A program made the translations under genes and the position numbers. A stretch of DNA of 64,000 bases from Paracoccaceae bacterium. Lineage in GTDB: Bacteria; Pseudomonadota; Alphaproteobacteria; Rhodobacterales; Rhodobacteraceae. Under the pieces are notes generated by a model, which saw only the letters and a list, made by a program, of their open reading frames with translations, made no database searches and was not told the origin of the DNA. This document shows, piece by piece, positions 55,895 to 64,000 of this stretch; positions within the stretch are counted from its first letter, which is position 1; each line of letters starts with the position of its first letter. The DNA is taken from the NCBI GenBank assembly GCA_014654775.1, contig JACVZW010000085.1:102593-166592 (forward strand), in the 5' to 3' direction.

Positions 55895-56920
55895 GCTGGT
55901 TGATCTCCCGTTGGGTGGCGCGCATGGGCGCGGATGCCGGTTTTCCGGTCATGGGGCCGTAGGGTAGGCGCGTCCCGGCGTTTCGCAATATCAAAACGCT
56001 GATGGGTGCATTCGGTTTTTCCGATGGGTCGCGGGGCCATGTCGGCCCGCCTTGCCCGGTCATTCCGGCGAGAGGCGATCCGCAGCGCGGGCGGTGGCAG
56101 ATGGGGCACGGATCACCCGGGCGGAGGGAGGGCCGGGGTCGGAGTTCGGATAACGTGACGCCGCCTTGCACCGGATGAGGCGGGGCGACCGCCGTGAACC
56201 GCTGCCGTCGGGAAAGGGCCGGATCGCATCCTGAAAAGAGAGGGAATCAGTTGCCGTCGTAAAGGCGTGATTCCGGCTGTTGCATGACCGCAGGCAGGCG
56301 CGCCGGTTCGCAAACTGCCCCTTCCTTAAGCTTTCTTGTGCTGGCGTGGCGCTGGCGGACACGCGTTCAACAGGTGGAAATGGCGCTGTCGGGGGGGATG
56401 GATGTGGGCGCAGCACATGCGCTGTACCGCCTTTTGGGTCGGGGCCGCCTTTCCCGGGGGCCAGAAGGCGACACAACCTGAGGTTATACGGAACATGCGC
56501 CCGATCTGACGGGTTTTCCCGATCTCCGGGCTGGCAGAGCCGTCCGAAACAGCCGATCCAGCCGGGGTCCACTGCCGAAAAACATTTTAAAACAGAAGAT
56601 TGGTCGGTGCGGCGCGGTGATCTTTTGCTGCGTTGCAGCGGGTGCGCGCGGTGGATGGCTGCGGCGAGGCGGGTTGCTATCCTTTTGCGGGCAGAGCGGA
56701 GTGAAACTCCCCTACACACGTATAGGTTCGGGTGGGCGGCGAAACAACAGATGGAAGCCCGGCCGTGTCGGGGTGATCCGACGGGCTGCGAAAGCCGCGT
56801 TCGGTGTGGCAAAGCCAAGTTTTGTTGGGAAATTGTTGCATTAACTTTAGTAAAGAAAACTTGACTCATCGCCGACCCATCCGCAATACAGGGTTAAACG
56901 TGCATTGGACGGGGGTCCTT
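55895..56920. other. Gene-poor stretch
   Basis: About 1 kb between the binding-protein gene and the VPLPA-CTERM gene. Reading frames exist on both strands (about 56060-56869 minus, 56280-56864 plus) but are Arg/Cys/Ser-rich and have no convincing start or family. The right end is AT-richer and holds the promoter region of the next gene. I see no tRNA, IS or obvious RNA hairpin in it. Confidence 0.5.
56845..56889 (+). promoter_or_regulatory. Candidate promoter of the VPLPA-CTERM gene
   Basis: A small inverted repeat CTTTA-G-TAAAG is followed by TTGACT (56861-56866) and, 17 bp on, CAATAC (56884-56889), about 30 bp before the ATG. The -35 is good, the -10 is weak. Confidence 0.4.
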
Positions 56921-57433
56921 ATGAAAAAGTATGTACTTGCTTGCGGTCTTGCTCTGGCGTCGCTTGGGTTCGGAACCGCGTCTAACGCTGCAGTGATTTC
57001 ATCCGGTCAGATCAACCTCAACGGATCGGTATTGAATCTGTCGGGTATGACGGCTGGCAACCAGTACTTCCTGACAGTGTCGGGAAGCGGTGTGATTGCC
57101 GGAGATGGCCGCTTGGCCGACGCTGAGTACTTTCAGGGCGCCGTGGGCGACGCTGTCTGGATCAGTCAACGCCCCGCAGGCCCGGATATCGGCGTGTTCG
57201 TCGATGGCCTGAATGTGAACTGGGGCGCCTTCAACCCGCTGAACGTCTATCAGATCATCTATACGGCGGGTGCGTCGCAATCCGTGTCGTTGTTCTTCAA
57301 TGACTCGTTCTACGGCGATAACAGGGGCTTCCTGACGGCGAGCATTAGCGCTGTGCCGCTGCCTGCCTCGATGCTCGGCCTGCTGGCCGGTCTGGCTGGC
57401 CTTGGCTTCCTGCGTCGTCGCAAGACGGCCTGA
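56921..57433 (+). CDS. VPLPA-CTERM sorting domain protein
   Basis: 170 aa. Sec signal (MKKYVLACGLALASLGF to SNAA), a beta-rich, Asn/Gly-rich middle (about 25-140), and the C-terminal sorting signal VPLPASMLGLLAGLAGLGF followed by LRRRK. This is the VPLPA variant of PEP-CTERM, recognised by exosortase-like enzymes and common in Rhodobacterales; the protein is thus probably cleaved and surface-delivered. No exosortase or exopolysaccharide genes lie in the window. ATG follows GGGGG. Confidence 0.9.
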   Translation: MKKYVLACGLALASLGFGTASNAAVISSGQINLNGSVLNLSGMTAGNQYFLTVSGSGVIAGDGRLADAEYFQGAVGDAVWISQRPAGPDIGVFVDGLNVNWGAFNPLNVYQIIYTAGASQSVSLFFNDSFYGDNRGFLTASISAVPLPASMLGLLAGLAGLGFLRRRKTA

Positions 57434-57455
57434 GCCGAACCGAAATGAAACTGCC

Positions 57456-57483
57456 AAAGCGCCGCGGGGTCCGCGGCGCTTTT
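57456..57483. terminator. Bidirectional terminator between VPLPA and lysR genes
   Basis: A perfect 12-bp stem AAAGCGCCGCGG/CCGCGGCGCTTT with loop GGT, followed by T on the plus strand and, because the stem ends in AAA/TTT, by T on the minus strand too. It lies between convergent genes. Confidence 0.88.
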
Positions 57484-57499
57484 GCTTTTTCGGCCCGCC

Positions 57500-58402
57500 T
57501 CACCTGTTGGGCACGTTGCTTTGTGCCGATCGGATGAAGTTGAGCGCAGGGGGCGAGAGGGGCGCGCCGCGTCGCCATGCAAGGCCCACCTGAACTGTGG
57601 GCAGATCGCCTGAGACATCGCGGATCTCGATCCGGTCGCCTTCCAGCGACCACGGGCGATAGACGAGGCTGGGCAGGATCGCGAGCCCTGCGCCGGTGGC
57701 CACCAGTGACCGCACGGCTTCCACGCTGCGGGTGCGGAAGGCGACTTCGGGCTTTACCGGCAAGGCGGCGGTCAGGCGTCGAGTGCTTTCCTCGATCTCA
57801 TCCACCATCAGCTGGATCAGCGGTTGGCCTGCGAGTTCCTCCAGCGCGATCGCCTCTTGCTGGGCCAGCGCATGGCCGAGAGGGAGCCACAGCCGATAGG
57901 GTGATACCAGCAGGGTTTCCACCTGCAACGCCATCCGGTCCTTGACCGATGAGGTCAGAAGAACGGCCACATCCAACTCACCCCCGATCAGAAGGTGTTG
58001 GAGGTAGTCGCCATTATCCTCGATCACGTTCAGGTCGACCTGTGGGAAGGCCCGGCGAAAGCGCGACAGGATGTCGGAGAGCACGTAGCCCGCCACCAGC
58101 GAGGTGACGCCCAGCGAGAGCCGACCAGTGGCGGTTTCGGCCTCGTCCCGGAAGGCGGTGCGGGCGGTGGCGACATCGGCAAGAATCTGGCGCGCATGAC
58201 GCAGGAAGGCGGAACCCTTGTGGGTGATGAGCAGCCCGCGCGCTTGCCGGTCGAAGAGGATCACGCCCAGATCATCCTCCAGCGCGCGGACCGCCTCGGT
58301 CACCGAGGATTGCGAGATGGAGAGCGCCCGCGCCGCGCCCGAGACGCTGCCTGCCTCGGCGGCGGCGACGAAGAACTGAAGCTGGCGAAGGGTAAAGGCC
58401 AT
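57500..58402 (-). CDS. LysR-family transcriptional regulator
   Basis: 300 aa. N-terminal winged HTH: LRQLQFFVAAAEAGSVSGAA, RALSISQSSVTEAVRALE, LGVILFDRQARG. C-terminal periplasmic-binding-type effector domain from about residue 90 (GRLSLGVTSLVAGYVL). No neighbouring divergent target: the next gene upstream is on the same strand, 45 bp away, so its regulon is unclear. Confidence 0.9.
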   Translation of the reverse strand: MAFTLRQLQFFVAAAEAGSVSGAARALSISQSSVTEAVRALEDDLGVILFDRQARGLLITHKGSAFLRHARQILADVATARTAFRDEAETATGRLSLGVTSLVAGYVLSDILSRFRRAFPQVDLNVIEDNGDYLQHLLIGGELDVAVLLTSSVKDRMALQVETLLVSPYRLWLPLGHALAQQEAIALEELAGQPLIQLMVDEIEESTRRLTAALPVKPEVAFRTRSVEAVRSLVATGAGLAILPSLVYRPWSLEGDRIEIRDVSGDLPTVQVGLAWRRGAPLSPPALNFIRSAQSNVPNR

Positions 58403-58447
58403 GGGGCGTCTGTGCAGCGTTGATCTGGGGTGGCGGCCCCGGGGGTT

Positions 58448-58915
58448 TCACACCCCCGGACCCCCGTGGAGTATTTGGGCCAAGATGAAGCCCGGGTCCT
58501 GCAAGAGGGCGGGGCGGTGGCGATCAATCAGGGTGGTATAGGCGGCGAGGCGGGCGGGGGTGAAGTGATGCGCCTCTGCCAGTAGGTTGACGGTGCCGGG
58601 AACCGTGCCGTCGGCAGCAACCAGCGGTAGGTTGGCGGCGGAGCCGAGGCCCATACTCGTGATCAGCGCGTGGTCGAAAAAGACCGTAGCGAAGGCATCG
58701 GGCGTGTTGGCGATGAAGGCTTGGGCGCGCGTGATGCAGAGGTCATACCACGCATCGCGCAGGAGCGGCTTAGTGCCATGTGTGGGGTATTCCTGCGGGT
58801 GGGATGTATAGACTCGGCGGAACAGGCCCGCGCCAAGGTCATGGCTGGTGATCGTGAACAGCCGCGTGCCGAGGGCTGCGCAATCTTGATGAAGGGCGGT
58901 GAAAGCGGCGGACAT
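58448..58915 (-). CDS. GAF-like domain protein
   Basis: 155 aa. The pattern HQDCAALGTRLFTITSHDL, RVYTSHPQEYPTHG, FFDHALITSMGLGSAANLPL and VNLLAEAHHFT resembles a single GAF sensor domain. The last 13 residues, FILAQILHGGPGV, are encoded by a dispersed DNA repeat and are probably not functional sequence. ATG at 58915 has no clear ribosome site; a longer upstream frame is Arg-rich and unlikely. Confidence 0.7.
   Translation of the reverse strand: MSAAFTALHQDCAALGTRLFTITSHDLGAGLFRRVYTSHPQEYPTHGTKPLLRDAWYDLCITRAQAFIANTPDAFATVFFDHALITSMGLGSAANLPLVAADGTVPGTVNLLAEAHHFTPARLAAYTTLIDRHRPALLQDPGFILAQILHGGPGV
58460..58489 (-). repeat. Dispersed intergenic repeat, copy 2
   Basis: ACCCCCGTGGAGTATTTGG then GCCAAGATGAA. 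It overlaps the 3' end of the GAF-like gene and codes its terminal residues. Copy 1 is at 49622-49651. Confidence 0.7.
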
Positions 58916-58977
58916 GGAGTGATAAGGCCATGCCCGGGGGCGGCTGTCCAGCGATTGCGGGCCCGACCTGTGGCCCA

Positions 58978-59994
58978 TCAGCCCCGCATCAGGGCAAGTT
59001 TCAGCAGGGCGCGTTCCATCACCGCCATGGCCGGGGCGCGCGAGGCGGAGCGCAGCGTGAGATCGGTCTCCACCAGATGGGCGATGGCGTCTTCCAGCTT
59101 TCGCTGCGGCCACATCCCCGCCTGCCGGATCATCGTGTCGCGGACCTTGAAGTTGATGCCCCGCATCCGGCCAAGCGCGGCGGCGGCCCCGCCGGGTTCG
59201 CTGGCGGCCGCGTGCAGGGTGCGGAAATGGCGCATCGCGGCGATGCAGAGGCCAACGGGCTGTGTCCCCTGCGCCTCTAGGCGCCGCAGCAGGGGGCCGA
59301 TCGCTTCCACTTTCCGGTCGGCGACAGCGGCGATCAGGTCGTCGACCGCCGCTTCCACCGTGGCAGGGGCAAGGGCGGCAATCTCGGCCGGGGTCAGGGG
59401 GGTGGGGTCGCCATGTTTGTACAGCGCGATCTTTTCCAGCGTTTGGCGAAAATCGCCGGGGTCGAGCGTGCGGGCCAATGCGGCGAGATCGGTCATCGCC
59501 TCGCGGTCGATGGCGGTGAGACCGGCCTTCTTAAGCGCCTCCTCAATCTCTTCCCGCGTGGGGGGATCATCGTAAAGGCCGATGCAGATGGCGCCAGGGT
59601 GCTTTTCGAACAGGGTCTTGAGGGCGGATTTGCCCGTCAGCGCGCCTGCGGTGACGATGATCGTGGCGTCGCCCGTTCGCCAGTCGGCCAAGGCGTTGGT
59701 CAGGGTGGCGGTCAGGCTGTCGGTCGCATCCTCGACAAAGGCCACGCGAGGGCCGGGGAAAAAGCCCTGCGCCTTGATCGCGTCCGACAGGAGGGCCGCG
59801 TCCTTGCGCAGGTCGGCGGCGGGGATGCGCGTCAGGCGCATCTCGGCCTCGCCTTCAGGGCCGATGAGGGCGGCGATGACATCCTGTCGCTTGAGGGCGA
59901 CGCGCATCGGATCGGCCCCGAAGATCAGCAGGCCGGGCTTGCCCGGATCGGGGCGGCTGAAATAGCGCGCGGCCTCGGGCCCTTTCAGGATCAT
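58978..59994 (-). CDS. holA: DNA polymerase III subunit delta
   Basis: 338 aa. Clamp-loader delta: [25 protein letters not shown] start, IFGADPMRV, RRIPAADL-like segment, and the C-terminal helical collar ERALLKLALMRG. Opens the beta clamp. Starts 4 bp inside the lptE stop, as in other alphaproteobacteria where leuS-lptE-holA is conserved. Confidence 0.9.
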   Translation of the reverse strand: MILKGPEAARYFSRPDPGKPGLLIFGADPMRVALKRQDVIAALIGPEGEAEMRLTRIPAADLRKDAALLSDAIKAQGFFPGPRVAFVEDATDSLTATLTNALADWRTGDATIIVTAGALTGKSALKTLFEKHPGAICIGLYDDPPTREEIEEALKKAGLTAIDREAMTDLAALARTLDPGDFRQTLEKIALYKHGDPTPLTPAEIAALAPATVEAAVDDLIAAVADRKVEAIGPLLRRLEAQGTQPVGLCIAAMRHFRTLHAAASEPGGAAAALGRMRGINFKVRDTMIRQAGMWPQRKLEDAIAHLVETDLTLRSASRAPAMAVMERALLKLALMRG

Positions 59995-60485
59995 GGGGCA
60001 AGCTTGGACGCTTCGGCGACGAGTCGCAAAAGGACCTGATCGGCCAGCATGATGGAGAGGCGGCGCGCAGCATCATCCTCGGCGGCAAGGCCCGCGACGG
60101 TGGTGCCCGTGGTCGACCACGAGGCAAAGGCACGCACGGTGCCGCCCGCGACCCGTTCGCCACTTTTCTGTTCGGTCAGCGTCCAGTTCGCGCTGCCATG
60201 CAGGGTGTAGCGGGTGGTCACGTTCGTTGCGGTGATCCCGCCCGACTGGCGTGTGGCGCTTAGCGAATAGGACAGGTCATAGGCCTGATCGGTGGCCGTT
60301 CCAAGGCGGGACTCGAGTCGGGCGACGAAGTCGAAATCCTGCTTGGTCGCTGGGTCCTGTAGCCGCACGCGCCCGCGCAGGGCCGAGGCCCCGCCATCGG
60401 GGCCATAGGCAGGTGTGAAGCCGCAGGCCCCAAGCGGTAGGGCGGCAAGGCCAAGCAGGAACAGACGACGGTCAGACCACGACAT
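59991..60485 (-). CDS. lptE: LPS-assembly lipoprotein LptE
   Basis: 164 aa. Signal ending [12 protein letters not shown] with a lipobox (LGAC), the diagnostic CGFTPAYG start of alphaproteobacterial LptE, then a beta/alpha fold with [13 protein letters not shown]. Plugs LptD in the outer membrane and helps insert LPS. Overlaps leuS by 14 bp and holA by 4 bp. Confidence 0.9.
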   Translation of the reverse strand: MSWSDRRLFLLGLAALPLGACGFTPAYGPDGGASALRGRVRLQDPATKQDFDFVARLESRLGTATDQAYDLSYSLSATRQSGGITATNVTTRYTLHGSANWTLTEQKSGERVAGGTVRAFASWSTTGTTVAGLAAEDDAARRLSIMLADQVLLRLVAEASKLAP

Positions 60486-63030
60486 TGATGATGCGCCCCG
60501 GGACGACGATGATCTTCTTCACCGGCTGCCCGGCGAGGAATTTGACCACAGCTTCGTCTGCGAGGGCGATCTTTTCAACCTCGGTTGCAGGCATGTCCTT
60601 CGGAACGGTGATTTCCGCCCGCCGCTTGCCGTTGATCTGAATGGGCAGGGTGACGCTGTCCTCGACCAGCAGCGCGGGATCGGCCTTGGGCCACGGGGCC
60701 TGCGTCACCAGACCCGCACCGCCCAGCATCGACCAGACCTCTTCGGCCAGATGCGGGGTCATGGGCTGCATGAGCTGCGCCATCACCTTCATCGCGTCGC
60801 GCTTGGTGTCGCTGCCCGCTTGCGAGCGCTGCAGCGTATTGGTGAATTCGTAAAGCTTCGCGATGGCCTTGTTGAAGGCGAACCCTTCGATACCTTTCGT
60901 CACCTCGTCCACGGCCTTGGCCGCGGCGCGGGCCAGTGCCATGTCTTCGGGACCGTTGGCCGGGGTGTCGGAGCGCGCGATCTCATCCGCGATGCGCCAG
61001 ACGCGGGACAGGTGCTTGAACGCCGCCTCGGCCCCGGATGCCGTCCATTCCACATCGCGTTCGGGCGGGCTGTCGGACATCACGAACCAGCGCGCTGTAT
61101 CGGCCCCGAACTGTGCGATGATGTTCATCGGGTCGACGACGTTCTTCTTCGACTTCGACATCTTGGCCGAAGGGATGATTTCCACCGCCGTGCCGTCCTT
61201 CAGCGTTGCGCCCGCCTCGCTGCGGATCACATCCTCGGGCAGGTGGTAGACGGGCCGCCCGTTGGCATCACGCGTGAGGTAGATCTCATGCGTGACCATG
61301 CCTTGGGTGAAGAGGGCGTTGAAGGGTTCGATGGCCTTCTGCGGCAGGTGGCCGGTCTTGGCCATGGCACGGGCGAAGAAGCGGGAATAGAGCAGGTGCA
61401 GGATCGCGTGTTCGATCCCGCCGATATACTGGTCGACGTTCATCCAGTACTCGGCCTCTTCCGCGATGGTGGGCGTGGTGGCGCGCGGCGCGGTGAAGCG
61501 GGCGTAATACCACGAGCTGTCCACGAAGGTATCCATCGTGTCCGTCTCGCGCCGCGCCTTTGCGCCGCATTTCGGGCAGGTGCAATCGCGCCATGTCGGG
61601 TGGCGGTCCAACGGGTTGCCGGGCACGTCGAAGGTGACGTCATCCGGGAGTTCGATGGGCAGGTTCGCTTTAACTTCAGGCACCACGCCGCAGGTCGCGC
61701 AATGGACGACGGGGATGGGGCAGCCCCAATAGCGCTGACGCGAAACGCCCCAGTCGCGCAGGCGGAACTTCGTCACGCCCTTGCCGTAACCGTTTGTTTC
61801 GGCGTGGGAAATGGCGGTGGCAATGGCCTCTTCCCCGGTCTGGACGGCGGCGCCCGCAAAGCCGCGGACATAGGTCACGCGTTCGGATTTCATCGGCACG
61901 AACGCCTCGGACAGGGGGGCGTCCTGTTCGCCTTCGGCGACGAAGACCGCCTTGATCGGCAGGCCGTATTTTGTGGCGAAGTCGAAGTCGCGCTGGTCAT
62001 GCGCGGGGCAGCCGAAGATGGCGCCGGTGCCGTAATCCATCAGGATGAAATTGGCGATCCAGACGGGCAGTTCCCATGCCGGGTCGAGAGGGTGTTTGAC
62101 GCGGATGCCGGTGTCATAACCGATCTTTTCCGCCGTCTCGATTTCCTCGGCGCTCGTCCCGCCCTTGCGGCATTCCGCGACGAAGGCCGCGACCTTGGGG
62201 TCATGTTCCAAGGCCTTAGCCAGCGGATGGTCGGCCGAGATGGCGGCGAAGGAGGCGCCCATCAGCGTGTCGGGGCGGGTGGTGTAGACTTCAAGCTTTT
62301 CAAAGCCTTCGGGGGCATTCACGGTCTGAAACGCGAATTGCAGACCACGCGACTTGCCGATCCAGTTGGCCTGCATCAGGCGCACCTTCTCGGGCCAGTC
62401 GGTGAGGGTATCCAGCGCATTCAGCAGGTCTTCGGAATAGTCCGAAATTTTGAAGAACCACTGTGTCAGCTCGCGCCGTTCCACCGCCGCGCCAGAGCGC
62501 CAGCCCTTGCCGTCGATCACCTGTTCATTGGCCAGCACGGTCATGTCGACCGGGTCCCAATTCACCACGGCGGCTTTGCGGTAGACCAGACCCGCCTCCA
62601 GCATATCGAGGAACATGGCCTGCTGCTGGCCATAATACTCCGGGTCGCAGGTGGCGAATTCGCGCGACCAGTCGATCGACAGGCCCAGCGGTTTCATCTG
62701 GGCGCGCATGTCGGCGATGTTTCCGTAGGTCCAATCCTTGGGGTGGCCGCCGCGTTCCATCGCGGCATTCTCGGCGGGCATCCCGAAGGCGTCCCAGCCC
62801 ATCGGGTGCAGGACGCTGTAGCCCGCCGCGGCCTTCTGCCGGGCGACCACGTCACCCATCGTGTAGTTGCGCACATGGCCCATATGGATGCGCCCCGACG
62901 GATAGGGGAACATCTCAAGCACATAATACTTGGGCTTGGCCGGATCGCGCCGCGCGGTGAAAGCCCCCGCCTTGTCCCAGGCGGTCTGCCATTTCGGTTC
63001 GGTCTGGCCGGGTTCGTAGCGCGACATCAT
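60472..63030 (-). CDS. leuS: Leucyl-tRNA synthetase
   Basis: 852 aa class I synthetase. HIGH-type HMGH in [18 protein letters not shown] in [11 protein letters not shown], a CP1 editing domain (about 220-410) with the TTRPDTL motif, and a zinc-binding-type insert with CPKCG. The ATGATG start gives MMSRYEP. Catalyses Leu-tRNA formation with hydrolytic proofreading. Downstream lptE and holA are coupled to it. Confidence 0.97.
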   Translation of the reverse strand: MMSRYEPGQTEPKWQTAWDKAGAFTARRDPAKPKYYVLEMFPYPSGRIHMGHVRNYTMGDVVARQKAAAGYSVLHPMGWDAFGMPAENAAMERGGHPKDWTYGNIADMRAQMKPLGLSIDWSREFATCDPEYYGQQQAMFLDMLEAGLVYRKAAVVNWDPVDMTVLANEQVIDGKGWRSGAAVERRELTQWFFKISDYSEDLLNALDTLTDWPEKVRLMQANWIGKSRGLQFAFQTVNAPEGFEKLEVYTTRPDTLMGASFAAISADHPLAKALEHDPKVAAFVAECRKGGTSAEEIETAEKIGYDTGIRVKHPLDPAWELPVWIANFILMDYGTGAIFGCPAHDQRDFDFATKYGLPIKAVFVAEGEQDAPLSEAFVPMKSERVTYVRGFAGAAVQTGEEAIATAISHAETNGYGKGVTKFRLRDWGVSRQRYWGCPIPVVHCATCGVVPEVKANLPIELPDDVTFDVPGNPLDRHPTWRDCTCPKCGAKARRETDTMDTFVDSSWYYARFTAPRATTPTIAEEAEYWMNVDQYIGGIEHAILHLLYSRFFARAMAKTGHLPQKAIEPFNALFTQGMVTHEIYLTRDANGRPVYHLPEDVIRSEAGATLKDGTAVEIIPSAKMSKSKKNVVDPMNIIAQFGADTARWFVMSDSPPERDVEWTASGAEAAFKHLSRVWRIADEIARSDTPANGPEDMALARAAAKAVDEVTKGIEGFAFNKAIAKLYEFTNTLQRSQAGSDTKRDAMKVMAQLMQPMTPHLAEEVWSMLGGAGLVTQAPWPKADPALLVEDSVTLPIQINGKRRAEITVPKDMPATEVEKIALADEAVVKFLAGQPVKKIIVVPGRIINVVV

Positions 63031-63105
63031 CTTGTCCCAAGCAATCGGTTGCGCGCGCCGTTATACAAGGCGCGCGGCCAAGGTCCAGTCGGGGCGACGG
63101 GTCGT

Positions 63106-63666
63106 TTACAGGTTGCTGTCCTGAATCCGCAGCTGGCGGGCACGGGTAAGGATCGCATCCTCCACCGCGCGGACGGTTCCGGCATCCACCGCGCCGCCGC
63201 CGCTTGACTGCAGGGCGACCTTCAGGCTGCGCGCATCCAACGCCGGGTCCTGCACATAGATCGTGGCGCGATAGGCGCGGCCACCACCCGGCGGCGTGCC
63301 GAATCCGGTGACGATGACCCCGGTGAAGGGATCGACCGATTCGATGGGCAGGAAGTTCAGCACATCCTGCGCGGCCACCCAGAGGTATTTGTTCACCTCG
63401 ACGGTGGTGTTCGGATCGGTGCCGTTGCGGAACAGGTCAAAGAAGGACGACCGGTTGGTCTGCGTGCCCTCGGCCCGCGCGGCGGCGGCGCGCTGCGCCT
63501 CGGCCCGTTCGCGGCGTTCCAGCATGACTTCGGCCGGAATGGCGGTGTCGCCGCCGCCGCGCCGGAAAAGACCGCTGTCGCCGCTGGCAAGGCCGGAACC
63601 GCAGGCGGACAAAGACAGAAGAACGCCGCCCATCAGCGCGACCCGTGCCCAGCGATGCAGGTTCAT
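63106..63666 (-). CDS. DUF3576 lipoprotein
   Basis: 186 aa. Signal ending LSAC (lipobox), a Gly/Arg-rich linker (about 20-65), then the DUF3576 block with VNKYLWVAAQDVLNFLPIES and DPFTGVIVTGFG, ending RARQLRIQDSNL. Function unknown, but the family is usually encoded directly upstream of leuS in alphaproteobacteria, as here (75 bp upstream), and it may belong to the envelope set with LptE. ATG at 63666 starts the signal. Confidence 0.88.
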   Translation of the reverse strand: MNLHRWARVALMGGVLLSLSACGSGLASGDSGLFRRGGGDTAIPAEVMLERRERAEAQRAAAARAEGTQTNRSSFFDLFRNGTDPNTTVEVNKYLWVAAQDVLNFLPIESVDPFTGVIVTGFGTPPGGGRAYRATIYVQDPALDARSLKVALQSSGGGAVDAGTVRAVEDAILTRARQLRIQDSNL

Positions 63667-63977
63667 CCAGACCCCCGTAATCCTAATGGTCCGTTGTCTA
63701 GCCCAGCCAATCCGGCGTGCCAAGGCTTTTCCCCCCGCAGGCGCGCGCGGGCGCGGGGCACAAGAGGCGCAACGGCCAATCCGGGCGGCCCCGGCGGCGT
63801 GCCGGGGGCGGTTCTGGCGGGGGCAAAAGTGACTGTGGCAAGACTGCACCACGACACAGGGCTTTAACCTTCGTTGATCGTCCGTCGTTGCATTCCGGGG
63901 CGTTAAGATTGATGAAGACGTCATCCCCAACCCGGATTCCCCTGGGGTGGGCGTTCCTAAGACAACGAGGGAAAACG
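63667..63977. other. Divergent intergenic region upstream of the porin-like start
   Basis: 311 bp. The first 150 bp are GC-rich with a partly palindromic GGCCCCGGCGGCGTGCCGG. The right half has candidate promoter elements of low quality (TTGATC at 63874, TTGCAT at 63888). No convincing ORF or RNA seen. Confidence 0.4.
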
Positions 63978-64000
63978 ATGAAAAAGATTCTTCTTGCGAC
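63978..64000 (+). CDS. Start of a secreted protein, probably a porin
   Basis: Only seven codons (MKKILLA) and two bases are inside the window. Ribosome site CGAGGGA is a good distance upstream. MKKILLA is the usual start of Rhodobacteraceae outer-membrane porins (OmpA/porin-4-like signal), but seven codons cannot prove it. Confidence 0.4.

Noticed and set aside
56060..56869. Two long frames in the 1-kb gap (minus 56060-56869, plus 56280-56864)
   Set aside because: Cys/Arg/Ser-rich products, no ribosome site, no domain pattern; treated as non-coding.
60415..63207. A 930-codon plus-strand open frame opposite leuS
   Set aside because: Antisense shadow of leuS with His/Arg/Gly-rich product.
1..64000. 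tRNA, rRNA, CRISPR arrays, insertion sequences, prophage genes
   Set aside because: None recognised on either strand by eye; short hairpins found are terminators or isolated inverted repeats.

Overview
The window is a high-GC, gene-dense stretch of an alphaproteobacterial chromosome, most likely from a Rhodobacteraceae species. Support for this comes from Rhodobacteraceae-type families (DUF2125, DUF3576, TIGR03862-like flavoprotein, VPLPA-CTERM protein), the LptE-HolA-LeuS order, 4-bp overlapping operons, and an apparent porin start at the right edge. No rRNA, tRNA, insertion sequence, prophage or CRISPR array was seen. All calls come from reading the sequence; no database search was run.

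Layout. 1-12 kb: start of a secreted protein, two L,D-transpeptidases flanking a CAP-domain lipoprotein, an RNA m5U methyltransferase with a heterodimeric ABC exporter, CCA-adding enzyme, CoA-type NUDIX hydrolase, Hsp33, a second NUDIX protein, and a divergent receiver-PP2C phosphatase/Hpt pair. 12-23 kb: threonine ammonia-lyase, ArgG, a PhyH-type dioxygenase, a sulfotransferase-aminotransferase pair, exported MsrA, MutS, CysQ and PmbA. 23.4-26 kb: a CesT-like chaperone coupled to a 648-aa acidic-tailed protein that looks like a type III secretion substrate, with no secretion apparatus nearby. 26-29.5 kb: DUF2125 protein, SDR, enoyl-CoA hydratase, small HNH protein.

29.5-38.4 kb: a coherent catabolic locus. 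An XylR/DmpR-like regulator that has lost the GAFTGA loop is divergent from an aldehyde dehydrogenase, a coniferyl-alcohol-dehydrogenase-like SDR and a complete five-gene branched-chain-type ABC importer. The likely job is uptake and oxidation of an aromatic alcohol. 38.4-48.2 kb: a chemotaxis operon (STAS, CheY, CheA, CheW, MCP, CheW, CheR, CheB) divergent from a soluble coiled-coil protein carrying a decayed MCP signalling tip.

48.3-64 kb: remnant of a second HNH gene, flavoprotein, a hypothetical protein, a polyamine-type ABC importer with a gamma-aminobutyraldehyde dehydrogenase, a 1-kb gene-poor stretch, a VPLPA-CTERM surface protein, a LysR regulator, a GAF protein, HolA, LptE, LeuS, a DUF3576 lipoprotein and the porin start.

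The best candidates for undescribed biology are the chaperone/effector-like pair, the GAFTGA-less regulator with its operator-like inverted repeat, and the MCP-tip protein beside the chemotaxis operon.
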